Positions 35,919 through 48,694 of a stretch of DNA of 64,000 bases are shown here, in pieces; the first letter of the stretch is position 1; each line of letters starts with the position of its first letter. The position numbers and the translations under genes were made by a program. The notes under the pieces were generated by a model. It was not told where the DNA came from. It worked only from the letters and a program-made list of their open reading frames with translations, and did no database searches. The stretch is from Pseudevernia furfuracea (taxonomy: Eukaryota > Ascomycota > Lecanoromycetes > Lecanorales > Parmeliaceae), in contig JAIUPT010000013.1 in the NCBI GenBank assembly GCA_022315425.1, forward strand, positions 992,001 to 1,056,000, in the 5' to 3' direction.

Positions 35919-38900
35919 TCATTCGCCACCATTCCCCCCTAAGATGCCAAGTACCCCCTGCATCTCCTCGAACACTCTCTCTTCCAGCCTGTTCTCATTT
36001 CCTCTAGCTCCGCTTACAGACTTCTGCTTACTCCATCGTTCTTCCTTCTCATCACAAGGCACAATCTTCTCACTCAATGCCCCTCTTCTCTGCAACCATC
36101 CCTCCACCTCCTCCTTCACCTGCCCTCTGTCCCACTTCACTTCCTCAATCTCGCTGGGGATTACAGCTGCACTAGCACCTGCCTCGCGGAAGGTCTGGAG
36201 GATTGTGACTATTAGCGAAAGATTCAGTGCCTCTGACGCCATGCTCAGGGTAATGTATCCCGTCGGATCCTTGGTGGAGGTGCGAGGACTGCTATTGAAG
36301 GTATTGGATGCACGCGCCAGCTGATTTGGGAATTGATTGAGAGCAGCGGAGACCTCCGGTGCAATTGGTGGACCGACTGCGTGAAGAAGGTTGAGCAAGA
36401 GAGGAAGTACGCCGCGACCCCAGATGCTGTACATACGCGCTGGCTGATCGAAGGGTCCGAAGGCTCTGCTTTGCAGCAGACGAATGAGGTTCGTAGACAA
36501 GATTTGAGACATGAGGCCTTCCACAGCAAGAGACTCGGCGAGAGCCGGGACGCTGGACATTTCGAGGAGGAAGAGGATGCTGAGTTCGCCGTAGATGGGG
36601 TCGCCGTTTGTGGCGAGCTGGTCTGCCCAACTGAGGAGGGTGGATGCGCAACGCCCAGTCTGAGAGTCCGAGAAGGCGGAGATGAGGTGGGCGGTGTTAC
36701 GGGACAGGCTAGGAATGTGAAGGACGGAGCGGAGAATTGCTGTGATGAGGGAGAAATCGGAAGGATGGACAAGCGTAGGCGAGTCGTGTAGGATGGTAGT
36801 CATCGAGCGAAAGCCTTGGGCTACTATTGTGCTAAGGACTTCGAGACCAACTTGAACATTGGACCTTGATTGGGATCGTGCCGTTGAGCCATTAGCTGTC
36901 GACGCATTCAGGTTCCCTTGGGATGCCAAACTAGCATCTAAAGTATGAGGTTGGAGGGCTAGGTAGAGGATCTTAAGAAGCATCCTATAATAGTCTGCGT
37001 CGTCTCCATTTAGGGCAGAACCCAAGTTGGGGTCATGTCTTCGAAGAGTATTCCAGGCCACTGACAGTATAGCCTTGACTTCAACCCCGGTCGACTTGAC
37101 TTCGAGTAGTCGCTGTAGCAAGGTGAAGGCTAGGTCTGCCCGTGATTGTGCTAGCCTCTCAAAGATGACTTCGGGCAATTGGTTTTCAGCGTTTGCATTG
37201 AGGCAATCCGTGACCGCCACTGCCATTGTCTTTTGAAACTTGGGTTCTGTGGCTAGGGGTCCGCTCAGTTCCACCAGCAGGGACTTCCAACTATGGAAGA
37301 GATTCTGTTGCGCCAGTCAATATTTGCCAGTCCAGTGGAGGGACAATACGCTTACTACTTGAGCCTCCACCACTGACAAGTCAAGATTTGCCCTCCTGAC
37401 CTCATCAGCGAAGCCTTCACCTTTCCTCCCTACCCACGCCGGTTCATATGCTAGCATCTTATTTGCGAGCTCGAGGTCGTAAAAGAAAGAGTCACCAAGC
37501 TGGGTCCGATTCAAAGATGTCCTTTTAAAATCTTCGAGGCTACATCCGATGAACTTCGATTTAAAGTTTCGATTGAGGTTTGCATGCAGAGATGCACTGT
37601 AGCTTGGTAGCGAGATAGCATTCTTAATAAGATACGTGAGATGTGGGACGATCCACTTGTGGAACTTTTGGTCGTTCATTTGCTGTTTGTAGTTAGAGTA
37701 CATTGTGAGTACGTCTGCAACGAATGATAACACTTGTGGGCTGTTGTAATCTGAAGAAGTCCTGTATGCCTTGCTGCGGGTGGTTGAGGTCATCGATCCT
37801 ATATGAGCTCCGAATTCCGATATTGCCTTCATGAAATGGGGATGCTGAGCTATAATCGTCAATACCCAGGGCCAGAAGTCTGCGGCGAGAGCCACAAATT
37901 CGAGCATGCTCAGGGCTTTCCGCGGCTCCATCTTCTCAATATTGCAGAGACTATCCAAAGCCGTATTCAAAATAGGCTCAGATCGCCGCGAGTTCAGAGC
38001 AACTGGATTCTTTTTGTCTTTGAAAGATTCTCGAGGAGTATTACCAGTCAAAACGAAGATAGCGAACCACTGCTGGCGCTTGCTTACAACTGCAGAGAGT
38101 AGTCTCCAGATAGCTGATAATAAAGCGTCATCATTGAGCGGTTGATCGAGCACTGAGAGCACTTCAAGGAAGTGGCTTGCAGTCTCTTGACCTAAGTGGC
38201 CTAAAAGTGAAGGTGGCTGTTGACTGGTAGCGGCTGCTGAGCGCACAAGAGAGTCGAACAATTCTACCGCAGGCAATCTGTAGCTCTCATGTGCTGTGTA
38301 CACCTTCGCGAGTATAGAGGCGGACTTGAACATCTGGTCTTCCAGGTGAGACGGTGGTTGTAGCAGCAATCTGTTGAGTCGAATCAACGTGCTAGTTAAT
38401 TTCAGCGCCTCTCTGACTTGAGAGGTCCAATACTGCAGGCCACGCGTGGGTAAAGTTGTACTGGGAGTGGCTATACCTTCGCCAAAAGCGTGTAAAAGAG
38501 GGATCACCGTGACATCGGCATTCGATTTGGACAAGAAGATGCTGATGATGTACTCGGCTGCTGGTGCGAGCGGGCTGGTCAGCTTCTGTGAAATATCCGA
38601 GTTATCGTTGGTATCGAAGCAATAATTTAGTATATTTTGAAAAATCGAACACAGACGGGAATTGATTTCCATTCGTTCCGATTGTTCGACGAATTTCCAA
38701 TTCATTGTGGATTCGTAGACTTCGATCATTGTCCGCGTTAGACCTTCAAGAACCTTTTCCATGGTAACACGAGATACTCCAGCTCCCAGCGACACCGTAT
38801 CTCCGAAACGGGCGACTACCTTCGGAGGAGCGTTACGAGATACAACGTGAGTAACGGCTTCTTCAATGAGCGCTTCGAAGAGGCGTATGCATCCGAGCAA

Positions 38901-41724
38901 GAAGTCATAGCGACCCAAGAGCATCTCTTGAGTTGCTACGACAGCGCTGAGCTGACTTTCACCTTTGCCTATGCCCAAAAGGCCACTCCTACCAAGAAAG
39001 GGCCAGACTCTGTCAGGCTTGAATGGCAGAAGTGAGAATGTAAACTGAATGCATTGGATCAGAAGGTCGATAGATGTCATGTCCTCGGAGCTTCTGCGAC
39101 GTTTGTACAGCTCTTTCTCGAATATTTCGAAGATTACAGAAATGACGTCTTGGTTTCTGTCAAGACCATCGCTAGCACCTCCAAGTATTGACTCTGCCGA
39201 CTCCGCAGAGGACGTCGAAGTCTGCTCTGACGCACCATTGCTTGCGGCCGAGGAGAGCATAGCAGTGATCAGACCGATGATTTCTCCAACAATTTCCACT
39301 GAAAAGGTAGGATTTGATTCGCTTGCAGACAAGTCTACTACAGATGCACACTGAAGTATGCCGCCCATATATGTCAAGGCAGAATAAGAATAGTGCCACA
39401 TTACAACAAATGGTTTTCCGTTCGAAATGATTCTGCCCTGTGTGTCGGAAGGTAACACGAATAAGTTGGGAGGTTGGGCGAGCATCGTTGTGGCGCGCGA
39501 CATCTTGTCAATTCCATAATGTTGAGCGGTAGACCTGCCGAGATCAGGGCCTACCGCGAGACTGAGACTTCTCGTCAGTTGAAGGAAGTCTTCGTCCTCT
39601 TGTGTGCGAACGGGTACATATGCGTCAAACTGTGCGGGCAATCGATAAGTAAAGGAGTCGAGCTCTTCGAGCTCATTCCATGTGGGAAGCTCTTCAGGAT
39701 CCCTTCGGTCATTAAAAAAAGTCACTGCTCTACAGAGCTGTAGGAAGGGTGAAGTCTCGTATGGAAATCGAACTAGAGCCGGTTTCCAGATCATCGATTT
39801 GAGCACAACATCTTTCATGAATTTGGCGCCCGGCTCGGATTCGTTAGCTTTTGCGGATCGATCTACGGTGTCCCAGTAACGCTCTGATCCGGTGAGCAAT
39901 GCCAGTGTAGCCATTAATAACGTTGGTTGGTATGCAACGAAGGAAGCACAGGCTCGGACCAGATCAAGTAATGTGCTCCGCATTCTCTGGGCAGGCTTGC
40001 CTCCATGTTCGAATCCAAAAGGTGTGCAATATTCGACAGCTATCGTTGTAATAACCTCGAAGACCTTGCACTCATCGACAGCGCTAGCTGCCAAGAAATT
40101 AGCTTGGTCTCCTCCGTCCGCAGTCGTAAAGGATATCGAGTCGTATATCTCCTCCAGGAGAGTTGACTGCTGCGATGAATCGCTGCCAGTGGATGAACGA
40201 CGCTGTGAATTTGTGACATTCTTCGATGATGATCGCTCGGCGCCATCGGTATCAGAAGAGTCCGCTGTGTTGTACTTGTCGGTTGCACGAAGTGACTGTC
40301 TGACTTCTTTTGATTCTCGAGCAGTGAGGGCAAGTTCTCTCAACTTCTGCAGGATGATGCTCCAGGCTAGAACGGACGGGCTAGACGTCTTTAGAGAAGC
40401 AGCACCAGAGAGTATGTCATTCAGCTCGTTGACCGCGAAGGAGTTGAGGATGTAAGGTGAGCTGCCCTCTGAGCCTGTTGGGACTCCTGCAGCAAAAGAA
40501 TGGTCAAGCAATTCGAGCGCCAAAGGAATGCTGAGGATAGATAGGGAGACAAGAGCAGTGAGCGACTGTAGAGACAAGTCGTAGGTGCCCTGTAGTCCAG
40601 GATGTGGCTAACAAAATCGTCAGCACCCGAGAGATACACGTTGTCGTTTAGAGGCTCACCAGATGCAGGCTATCAAAGAAGCCGCATTCGTTCATCAATC
40701 TATACCAGGGAAGGATCAAATCAGGGGTTACCGGTTTTGTCAAGGATGAGTCGAGTCGAATTAGGAGAATCTGCATGATATGTATCATCTCCAGGATCTG
40801 ATTTCTGGCCCAAGCGAGGTCGATTTCCTCTTGCTGGCTTTCGTCTGAAGGCCACCCACTTCCTCTCATCAAGCTCTCTAGCCGGGAGCGCAAAGCTTCG
40901 ACAGCTTCAGCAACGAAATTCTTGCTTTTGCTTTGGACCTGTCCATCACCCTTCCATGTAGAGAGAATCGCAGACCCTACTTCTTCCAACCAGCTCGATG
41001 CTTGGTTCGTGGCATTGTTGACGGCTCCATTCTGAGCTTTGCAGGATGCTGCGAAAGTGACGTATTCGCTGGTCTTGAGGATATATCGTCGCTCGGACAA
41101 GTATGTCTCCAGCAACCTTCGTCGTCGCGGGCCTGCATCGTTGAAAGGAGCTGGCGCAGTTGTCCCCAGCCCAGACGAATTGCCGAACAGTGACGAAGCC
41201 GCACCAGAGAATGAGGCTTGAAGTTGACTTCCTCCTATTCCATTCGCCAGAGGTGCGATTTCGTCAACGAGACTGCCTCGGAGCAGCTGCACGGCTGGCC
41301 TTGTTTGCCATTCTAAGACAGCTACCCTCAAGGCCGAGACCTCATCGATCTTCGTCTCCTTGCTGAGCCATAAGGTGTCTTCCTTTATCTGCCGGATATC
41401 ATAGCGCGGATTACCAGAGGGTGGAACATGAATGGAAGAGGTCTTGGTGTCAAAGGTAGATTTGGTTTGCGGAGTGGGAGCCGAGTAGGGCGAAGAGGAG
41501 TGTGCGAGTAGGTGTACCGTCTGTGGGTCTGTGAGATGCCGTCTGAGAGATCCGTTGTCGGCTTCACCGTTCAGTTGAGAAAGCGCTACATAAATAGTCT
41601 TCCAAGATCTGTATTCCATTTAGCATGATGTTATTCAAGTTCCCTAGGTTGCATACAGTAGCTGATGCTCCCCACTGAAGCATCTGTCAAGAGGCGGGAA
41701 GTAAGCCTCTCCAATTGGTGCCAT
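35919..41724 (-). CDS. nup188: Nuclear pore inner-ring nucleoporin NUP188
   Basis: Four exons on the minus strand (41724-41657, 41608-40660, 40607-37356, 37304-35919) join in phase to 1884 aa, the usual size for fungal NUP188. The short first exon supplies the family start APIGEAYFPPLDRCFSGE, followed across the intron by LLSWKTIYVALS. The rest is an all-helical solenoid, with LEWQTRPAVQLLRGSLVDE-like and QVNLFHSWKSLLVEL segments typical of the Nup188/Nup192 family and the C-terminal FERLAQSRADLAFTLLQRLL. It acts as a scaffold in the inner ring of the nuclear pore. Divergent from trp1 with about 0.5 kb between starts. Confidence 0.9.
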
Positions 41725-42235
41725 CAAGGCATCTGGGCGACAGCTCCGAGCTCCTGCACAGAATTGGTAATTACCTAAAGCAGAAGCTACCTATGATTTG
41801 GAACTCTAACAACGCGAGACTAAGGTACGTGACTGTAATTTACTATCGGAATAGTATTTAGCTCCCAGTGGCGTGTCCGGAAATCTTGGCGCTGGAACAA
41901 ACCAAATTAATACCACTTCATCACCTGGTATCTTGATGGCCAGCGCTTCGGAAAAGACATTTTTCATGCTGCACTTATAAAGAACATCAAAAGCTGAAAG
42001 TTTTTTTACCAAAGCCCTTCCTCGATAGATCCCTCGTTGTGGAGCTGTTTGAAAAGGCCGGCATTTTCACGTCATTGAGAATTTATTGAATACCAATGTG
42101 CGTCTGTGTATAATAAGTATTTAAAAACAACACATGCACCGATCAACAATTCTTCACATTTAACACTAGGAAGATCTGCTCTAACTCGTGTAGAGTAGAG
42201 ATACTACTTAGTCGCCACGCGAAGGCTCTACAACA
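41725..42235. promoter_or_regulatory. Shared divergent promoter of nup188 and trp1
   Basis: 511 bp between the two start codons, with AT-rich stretches (for example TATTTAAAAAC at about 42118). No GCN4/CPC1-type TGACTCA element was noticed, though tryptophan genes often carry one. Confidence 0.5.
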
Positions 42236-44881
42236 ATGCATGGAGCCGATTTGATAGATCATTCACCAAGCAAGCTAGAAGCTGCCCCTCGGATTCAGAC
42301 GGCTTCAAATCTCATTCTGATTGACAATTTTGATAGCTTTACTTGGAAGTGAGTCTCTTCGTACAAGACACCTTCCCAATCGATTTGGCTGCGTGTGCCT
42401 CGAGGCATGTCTTGGGGAAAAGTGTTGCTGGGTTGTCCCATCCGCTCTTGAGAATTCGTCCTTTGAATTCACCTCCACCTCTGGAAAAAATGCTGACTAC
42501 GCGCATTCTAGTGTCTATCAGTATCTCGTACAGCCCCATCTGATCCTGACGCATTTCATCGCGCCAACTCATACTATGCCTAACGAGCGCTCAGGTACTT
42601 GAGGGAGCCAACGTAACGGTTTACCGTAATGACGAGATCACCCTGGCCGAACTGATCGCGATCAGACCTACTCAGCTGGTAGTGAGCCCCGGCCCCGGTG
42701 AGCTTTATCCCAGCGCGTGGGTTGGAACTCGGTACTCATCAGCGTCATGAAATAGGCCATCCAGACACAGACGCTGGCATCAGTAAGGATGCAATTCGTC
42801 ACTTTTCGGGTAAAATACCAGTTCTAGGGGTTTGTATGGGTGAACAGGTCATCTACTCTGTCTTCGGTGGGAAAGTAGAAGAGACCGGAGTAATCCTACA
42901 TGGGAAAACCTCTCCTCTACGCCATGACTCGAAAGGCTTGTTTGAAGGTCTTGTTCAAGATCTCCCCGTCACGAGGTACCATTCTCTCGCTGGAACACAT
43001 CCTACTTTGCCTCAGTGCTTGGAGGTAAGCTCGTGGGTCGCTAGTGGCCGCGACCGTGAAACTAGCATTATCATGGGAGTACGTCACAAAGAGCTTGTAG
43101 TTGAGGGCGTTCAATTCCACCCCGAAAGTATTCTTACTGCGGAGGGTAGAGCCATGTTGGGGAATTTCCTAAGGATGCAAGGTGGCACGTGGAAAGAAAA
43201 TGAACAATTCCAGGCCGAAAAGGGAGCTGGCGCCCACGTCAATGGTGTTGGCAAGGACAGTAAATTTTCGGCGGCGAACGAGACTTCTGAGACAGCGTCG
43301 AATGGACAGAAGAAACCGTCCATACTAAACGAAATATTTGCGCACAGAAAAACCACGGTCGAGGCTCAGAAGCGAATACCTTCGCAGCGACCGTCGGATC
43401 TTCAAGCCTCATACGATTTGAATATAGCTCCTCCTCAGATATCGTTCCCTGAAAGACTTCGAAATTCACCATATTCTCTATCTTTGATGGCTGAGATCAA
43501 GCGAGCGTCGCCATCGAAAGGCGATATCGCGCCGGATATCTGTGCTGCTCAGCAAGCAAGGAAGTATGCTCTGGCGGGCGCAAGTGTGATTTCAGTCCTG
43601 ACGGAGCCGGAATGGTTCAAAGGCAGTGTGGAAGATCTACGGACTGTCAGGCAAAGCCTTGACGGGATGCCAAATCGTCCTGCCGTGCTGAGGAAAGAAT
43701 TCGTCTTTGATGAGTACCAAATACTGGAGGGTCGATTGGCCGGCTGTGACAGCGTGCTTCTGATCGTGAAAATGTTGGATGAAGAGACGCTGAAGAGGTT
43801 GTACCTCTTCTCAAAAAGTCTTGAAATGGAGCCGCTCGTCGAGGTAAACACCTCCGATGAGATGGAGATCGCCATCCAACTTGGTGCGCAGGTTATTGGA
43901 GTTAATAATAGGGATTTGACGACGTTCAAGGTAGATCTTGAGACCACCAGCCGGTTGATGGACAAGGTTCCGAAAGAGACAGTTGTTTGTGCACTGTCTG
44001 GCATATCCGGCGCGGATGATGTCAAATCCTATCGATCACAAGGCGTTGGTGCAGTCTTGGTTGGGGAAGCACTGATGAGGGCTGAGCGGCCTGAGGAGTT
44101 CGCCAACCGCTTGCTAGGATCTTCTCGACCCACAGAGTATGTCCATGAAAGACACGATGTCTTGGTCAAGATTTGCGGCACTCGAACACCAGAAGCTGCC
44201 AAAGTTGCTGCTGAGGCAGGAGCAGATATGGTCGGCATCATCTTGGTGAATGGTCGGAAACGTTGCGTCTCGACAGAGTCCGCTCTTGCAATAGCGGAGG
44301 CTGTGCGCACGACTCCAAAATTGGTGACAAGGCGACGTCCAATACCCAGTCCCGTGGATACCCTCAGCTCTGGTCAGTACTTCGCGCATACCACAAATTT
44401 CTTTTGCCGAGAGGACCGAGCCTTGCTTGTGGGAGTCTTCCAGAACCAGCCTCTCTTTTACATCCTCAGTCAGGTAAAGCTGCTGAATCTTGACGTTGTC
44501 CAACTCCACGGTTCGGAACCCATTGAATGGGCAACGCTGATACCAGTCCCTGTCATTCGCCGATTTGGTTTTAATGATGAAGGTCTAGGTCGAAGAGGCT
44601 ATCATGCTCTTCCGTTACTTGATTCTGCTTCCGGTGGAACTGGGCAAAGACTAGATGCAAGTGCGATCAAGTCGACACTTGGGCTGGATGAAGGTCTTCG
44701 GGTGGTGCTAGCTGGGGGTCTGGATCCTGATAATGTGAAAATCGTCCTTGCTGATCTGTCCGAATGCTTCTCACAAGTTGTGGCTGTTGATGTAAGTAGC
44801 GGAATCGAGGAAAATGGGTCTCAGAGTCTCGAGAAGATACAGGAATTTGTTAAGGCTGCCAAAGACGCTTGGGGAAGTTGA
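42236..44881 (+). CDS. trp1: Trifunctional tryptophan biosynthesis protein (GATase / IGPS / PRAI)
   Basis: Four exons (42236-42348, 42512-42527, 42595-42697, 42756-44881) encode 785 aa. The second exon is only 16 bp (NVYQYL); without it the conserved LIDNFDSFTWNVYQYLVLEG cannot be read. Domains: glutamine amidotransferase of anthranilate synthase (residues about 25-225; VVSPGPGHP, Cys in GVCMGEQ, FHPES), indole-3-glycerol-phosphate synthase (about 255-520; AEIKRASPSKG, LRKEFVFDEYQI, NNRDLTTFKVD) and phosphoribosylanthranilate isomerase (about 530-785; VKICGTRTPEAA, VAVDVSSGIEE). Together with the separate anthranilate synthase component I, it carries out three of the steps from chorismate to indole-glycerol phosphate. 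This fusion is standard in filamentous fungi. Confidence 0.96.
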
Positions 44882-45652
44882 GCGCTCTTGCGAGCGTCAA
44901 GAGCAGCACTTTGAGAGATGGCTTTGTCTTCGGTCATCATCCTTGGTTATATAGACTTTGACATTTACTCGAAACCTTAGCCCACATCCTCGTCTTACAC
45001 CTCCGCTTGAGCATTTTGCTTTGACAAAGCAAATCAGCTCTGGAGCAGGCTCTCAATTCTTCCTGAATTTGGCTGAAAATCACTCCCGGTTACTATGTCT
45101 CTCAGCACTCTCAGCACTCTCACCTTGCCTAAGGCAGTTTGTCTCACTTTCTGAGTCTTGGCAGCCTCACTGGAAAAGTTTCTGCATATCCTTATGACAA
45201 CTGCTCGGTCTGTTAGCTCCTATTAGACCTTTCCTACTTCAGCTACACCGCCTGGTCCACCAGATCGACGATACATCTTAGTGTCATTGCTCATAGTCTC
45301 TATCAGGTTGCGCTGCAGGCCAAGAGTATTTGGTCCCCACAATCTTTGCATCAAATTGACCTGCAACCAACTTACTTTGCACTCACATTAGACCTACTTA
45401 AGGATTTAACGACATTGCAATTACCCCCCTCCTTGGTTCCTGGATTGCATGCAATTGCGGTACTGACTGACAGCTCACACCTAAATACCCCATCAAGCGC
45501 TCCCTTCACGAGTATCTCAAGTCACAAATCTTAAGTGTTAGGCTATAGTTTACGAATCTAGGCCCTCGGTTTTCTCAATTACCCTCCTTTGACTGCAGAA
45601 TTGCGGTTCCGCCTCTGCATCTTGCCTGCAAACTCACCCACAGACCTCGGTG
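44882..45652. other. Intergenic, pyrimidine-rich
   Basis: About 770 bp rich in CT runs and short CACT repeats (CAGCACTCTCAGCACTCTC at about 45103). It should include the promoter of the BRCT-WGR gene. No gene is seen. Confidence 0.4.
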
Positions 45653-46823
45653 ATGCAGAAGAGGAATCGTTTCAAGTCCTGCCGGTCCGCAATGGCATTG
45701 GGGAGACAACCACTCAAGCGCCTCACCATTGCGGTCAGTGGCTATTTTGGAGAACAGCGCTCGTCCGAACAGATGCGAAAATGGATACATGTTAATGGAG
45801 GTACTTTTGCATCGGATGTCTCCCCAGAGGTCACGCATCTTGTTTGTAGCAAGGAACACTTCAAGAAGAACGTGACAATGGGTAAGGCCCGTTGTATTTT
45901 CTAATCGTATTGAGCATCAGGTCTCTTGATCTGTGATGAACAGCATGCTGATTCAAGGTCTTTGTTAGTTCAAAAGGCACGCCAGCTTCGAACCGTCAAA
46001 ATCGTCTCCTGGGATTGGTTGGAGGACACCCTAATGAAGGAGCACCCTATGAAGGAACTCCAATATCTTATGGCCCCTCTCGTCAAGTGTGCTGCGGATA
46101 TTAAAGGGAAGAGGAAGGCGGTGAGGAAGGACAACATCAAGAAAGGCAGTAATTTACCAAGCACTGATTTGCGTTGGGCACGGTTCCTGACCTGATTCCC
46201 AGTGGAGAAATTTGAGAAAGGGTGCAACGAATTCAAGGAGGATATGTTCTCCGGTACGTGACATCCTCACCATTTGAAATGCTCCTCATTCAACGCTGAC
46301 CTTACCTCAAGATGGCTACCACATCTACCAAGACTGCACAAAATTCAACTACGACGTCACCCTCGCCCGCATGAATCTCCTCGTGAACAAAAACGACCGC
46401 TTCGGCCTCAAGGTGTGCCATCCCTCCTACCCTGCCTCCACACCTCCTCACAAACGCCTCCCCGTCCCTCACCCCATCATCACCACCCCCATCTTCCCCA
46501 CCGTCCCCCTCTCACCGCGCCCACGCGCTCGCATTCACTGTCCGCGTGCTCAGAGATTGCAGCTCTACGAGTCCCACGCCACGCCCAAGTACTACGCTTG
46601 CTATGCCAAGTGCAGTTCACCCGGTCAGGCACCCATAAGCGAGATGTTGGCGCCCATCGGGAGCTCGTGGGAGACGGCCTGGGATGCGTTTCGGGACTTC
46701 TTCAAGCTGAAGACGGGGAAACAGTGGGAGGAGAGGTTCGTGAGGATGGCCGCGGGCAGCGAGGCTTTCACGTACACTCCGCCAAAAGCGGGGCAGCCGA
46801 GGGGCATGTTCTTGGAGATGTGA
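45653..46823 (+). CDS. BRCT-WGR domain protein, PARP-like without catalytic domain
   Basis: Five exons (45653-45881, 45969-46148, 46203-46253, 46312-46412, 46563-46823) give 273 aa. The joins restore a BRCT domain (LTIAVSGYFG, THLVCSKEHFKKN, VQKARQLRTVKIVSWDWLED, residues about 20-105), a Lys-rich link, and a WGR domain (YHIYQDCTKFNYDVTLAR, LYESHATPKYYACYAKC, AWDAFRDFFKLKTGKQWEERF, about 150-255). In fungal poly(ADP-ribose) polymerases these two precede the regulatory and catalytic domains; here the protein stops right after WGR. A role in DNA-damage binding is plausible. The sequence after the stop shows no PARP signature, so it is a short protein and not a sequencing break. Confidence 0.75.
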
Positions 46824-48694
46824 GGGGAGAAGCCCGACGTGACGGGACTGGCGATTGGATGGCTGTTTATCCGCAGGCTTTGCGAGGGGGCGAGATTGGC
46901 GTCCTGCTCTAGGTTGCCTGGAAGGGCACCAAGGGGGGGCATGATACGACTCACGATTGGATCTCTGTCGCTCGGACAGCTTGGCAGTGACATTCTGGTC
47001 CGGGGTGCTACCACTTTTGGTTGGCACCTTGCTGATGGATCAACTCATTATTTCCTTGACTGAGAGGCCTATGGGGCTGGACACTGTTCTTTCTCTCCTG
47101 GTCATAGAGGCTTTTTCTTTGTGTGCATATCTATCCAATAGACCATTAGAAGGCATTCCTCGACTTCACTCCTGTTCGTTCCTTCGAAGCTCTCGTCCCC
47201 AGCAATCTTCTGACCTACACATACATACTGTATCATACCTAGACGCCCGTCTAGCAATGTGTACCATGCACGCTTACGTTGGCAATGTTGAGGCATCGCA
47301 ATCGTGTTGCAAGGTAAGCAGATAGAGGGGGTCGAAAGGGCAGGAAGAGGCCTGCAGGGGATACGGATGGGGATGTCGAGACGGCAGATGGGATGGATGG
47401 CTAAGGGGCAAGAGTGACGTTTGAAAGCAAAAGCGAAAGAGCGATCAAAGGGCGACGAATGAGCAAAAATTTTCCAAAAGATGGCGGAGCTTGAAAAAGG
47501 GGAAAACCGTGATTCGAAGAAGCGAACTTTCTACAAGCTTCTTTTTAAAGGAGAACGACCACTTGTCGTTAGACCAAAATCCTAGCGCTCGGCGATGTGG
47601 CACATCTGAATTAGGGAGTCTCGATTCTCCGCATTTGGTTGGATGGAGAACTTTCCGAAACCGAGGGAGGTCACTTTCTACGCTTTACCCTTGAAGTCAT
47701 TACCGAATAAGGACCTTGTTAGCTAATCTAAACCCGGCTGAAGACCCCGACCATAAGAACAGTCCTTTCAACGAGGGCTCTGAAAATGAAAATGAAATGA
47801 AATGGAGGAAGAGGAATCTCTCTCAGATGACGAGGGGCTAACCGCCTCCTGGGTAATTTTGAGTAGGGATGAGATGGATTCGCTCGCTTCAGATTAGCAC
47901 GAAGTAGAAGACGAGGTAGGTAGGGGATATCATGAAGCAGGCAGGAGATTGTACGCGCGGGTACTCAGCTTGCGGGAGGTCGGAGAAGTGCAACCGTCAA
48001 AAAAACTCGAGGCAATGCTGGATACGCCAGGTAAGATTGAATCTGGCGTTTACACAATTAAAAGAGCAAAAGAGGCTAATAATCAGCCACACAGCACGGT
48101 GATTTTTCTACCTGACAAAAATAAGAAAAGAGAATGAGTTGGAAGGCATAAAGAATTGAGGCGAGGATCAAAGGCGCACTTTGGTACATGAAACCCGACC
48201 TAGAGGGTCTCTTCCTCCTTTTCCATTTTCTGCTGCTGCAATAGTGAAAGCAGCGTTGGGGCTCGGTAGCGGAAGGCTACCTGCTTCCATGGAGGTTTTT
48301 ATTTAATAGTATGTTTTAGAATACTTTCCTCCACATACGGCCACAGACTGTTGAAAACTCGGCTTCCCGTCCGCTCAGCCAAAGATAAGCCTCAGATCGG
48401 CTAATTAGTAGTTGGGTCGGTGACGACCAGCGAATACTAGCTGTTGTATGTTTTTTGACTTTTTCTTTTTCGCGGTGCCATTTGTTGTAATATCGCTTCC
48501 TGCTCTTTCGTCAATTGCACAATAATAAGCAAAAGGTAATCAATCAATCAATCTTTCCGAGAATTAATCGTAAATCGTCTAAGCAGCGAATGGCAGGCCT
48601 TAAGTAGCTACCTTACTTCCCTGGATATAGGTGAGCTCCGAGGTAGGCAAAAAGTGAACGATATGCCGTGTCTGCTCCTGAGCCGTGTCCCCAA
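46824..48694. other. Long intergenic stretch
   Basis: About 1.9 kb with short open frames only, none recognised. A (CAAT)n run lies at about 48538-48554. The segment 47400-47900 is purine-rich. Confidence 0.4.

Noticed and set aside
36333..36791. Plus-strand 152-aa frame inside nup188
   Set aside because: Antisense shadow of the last nup188 exon.
39892..40455. Plus-strand 187-aa frame inside nup188
   Set aside because: Antisense shadow of exon 3; no independent coding signal.
47949..48137. 62-aa open frame
   Set aside because: Short, unrecognised, with no splice or start context that stands out.
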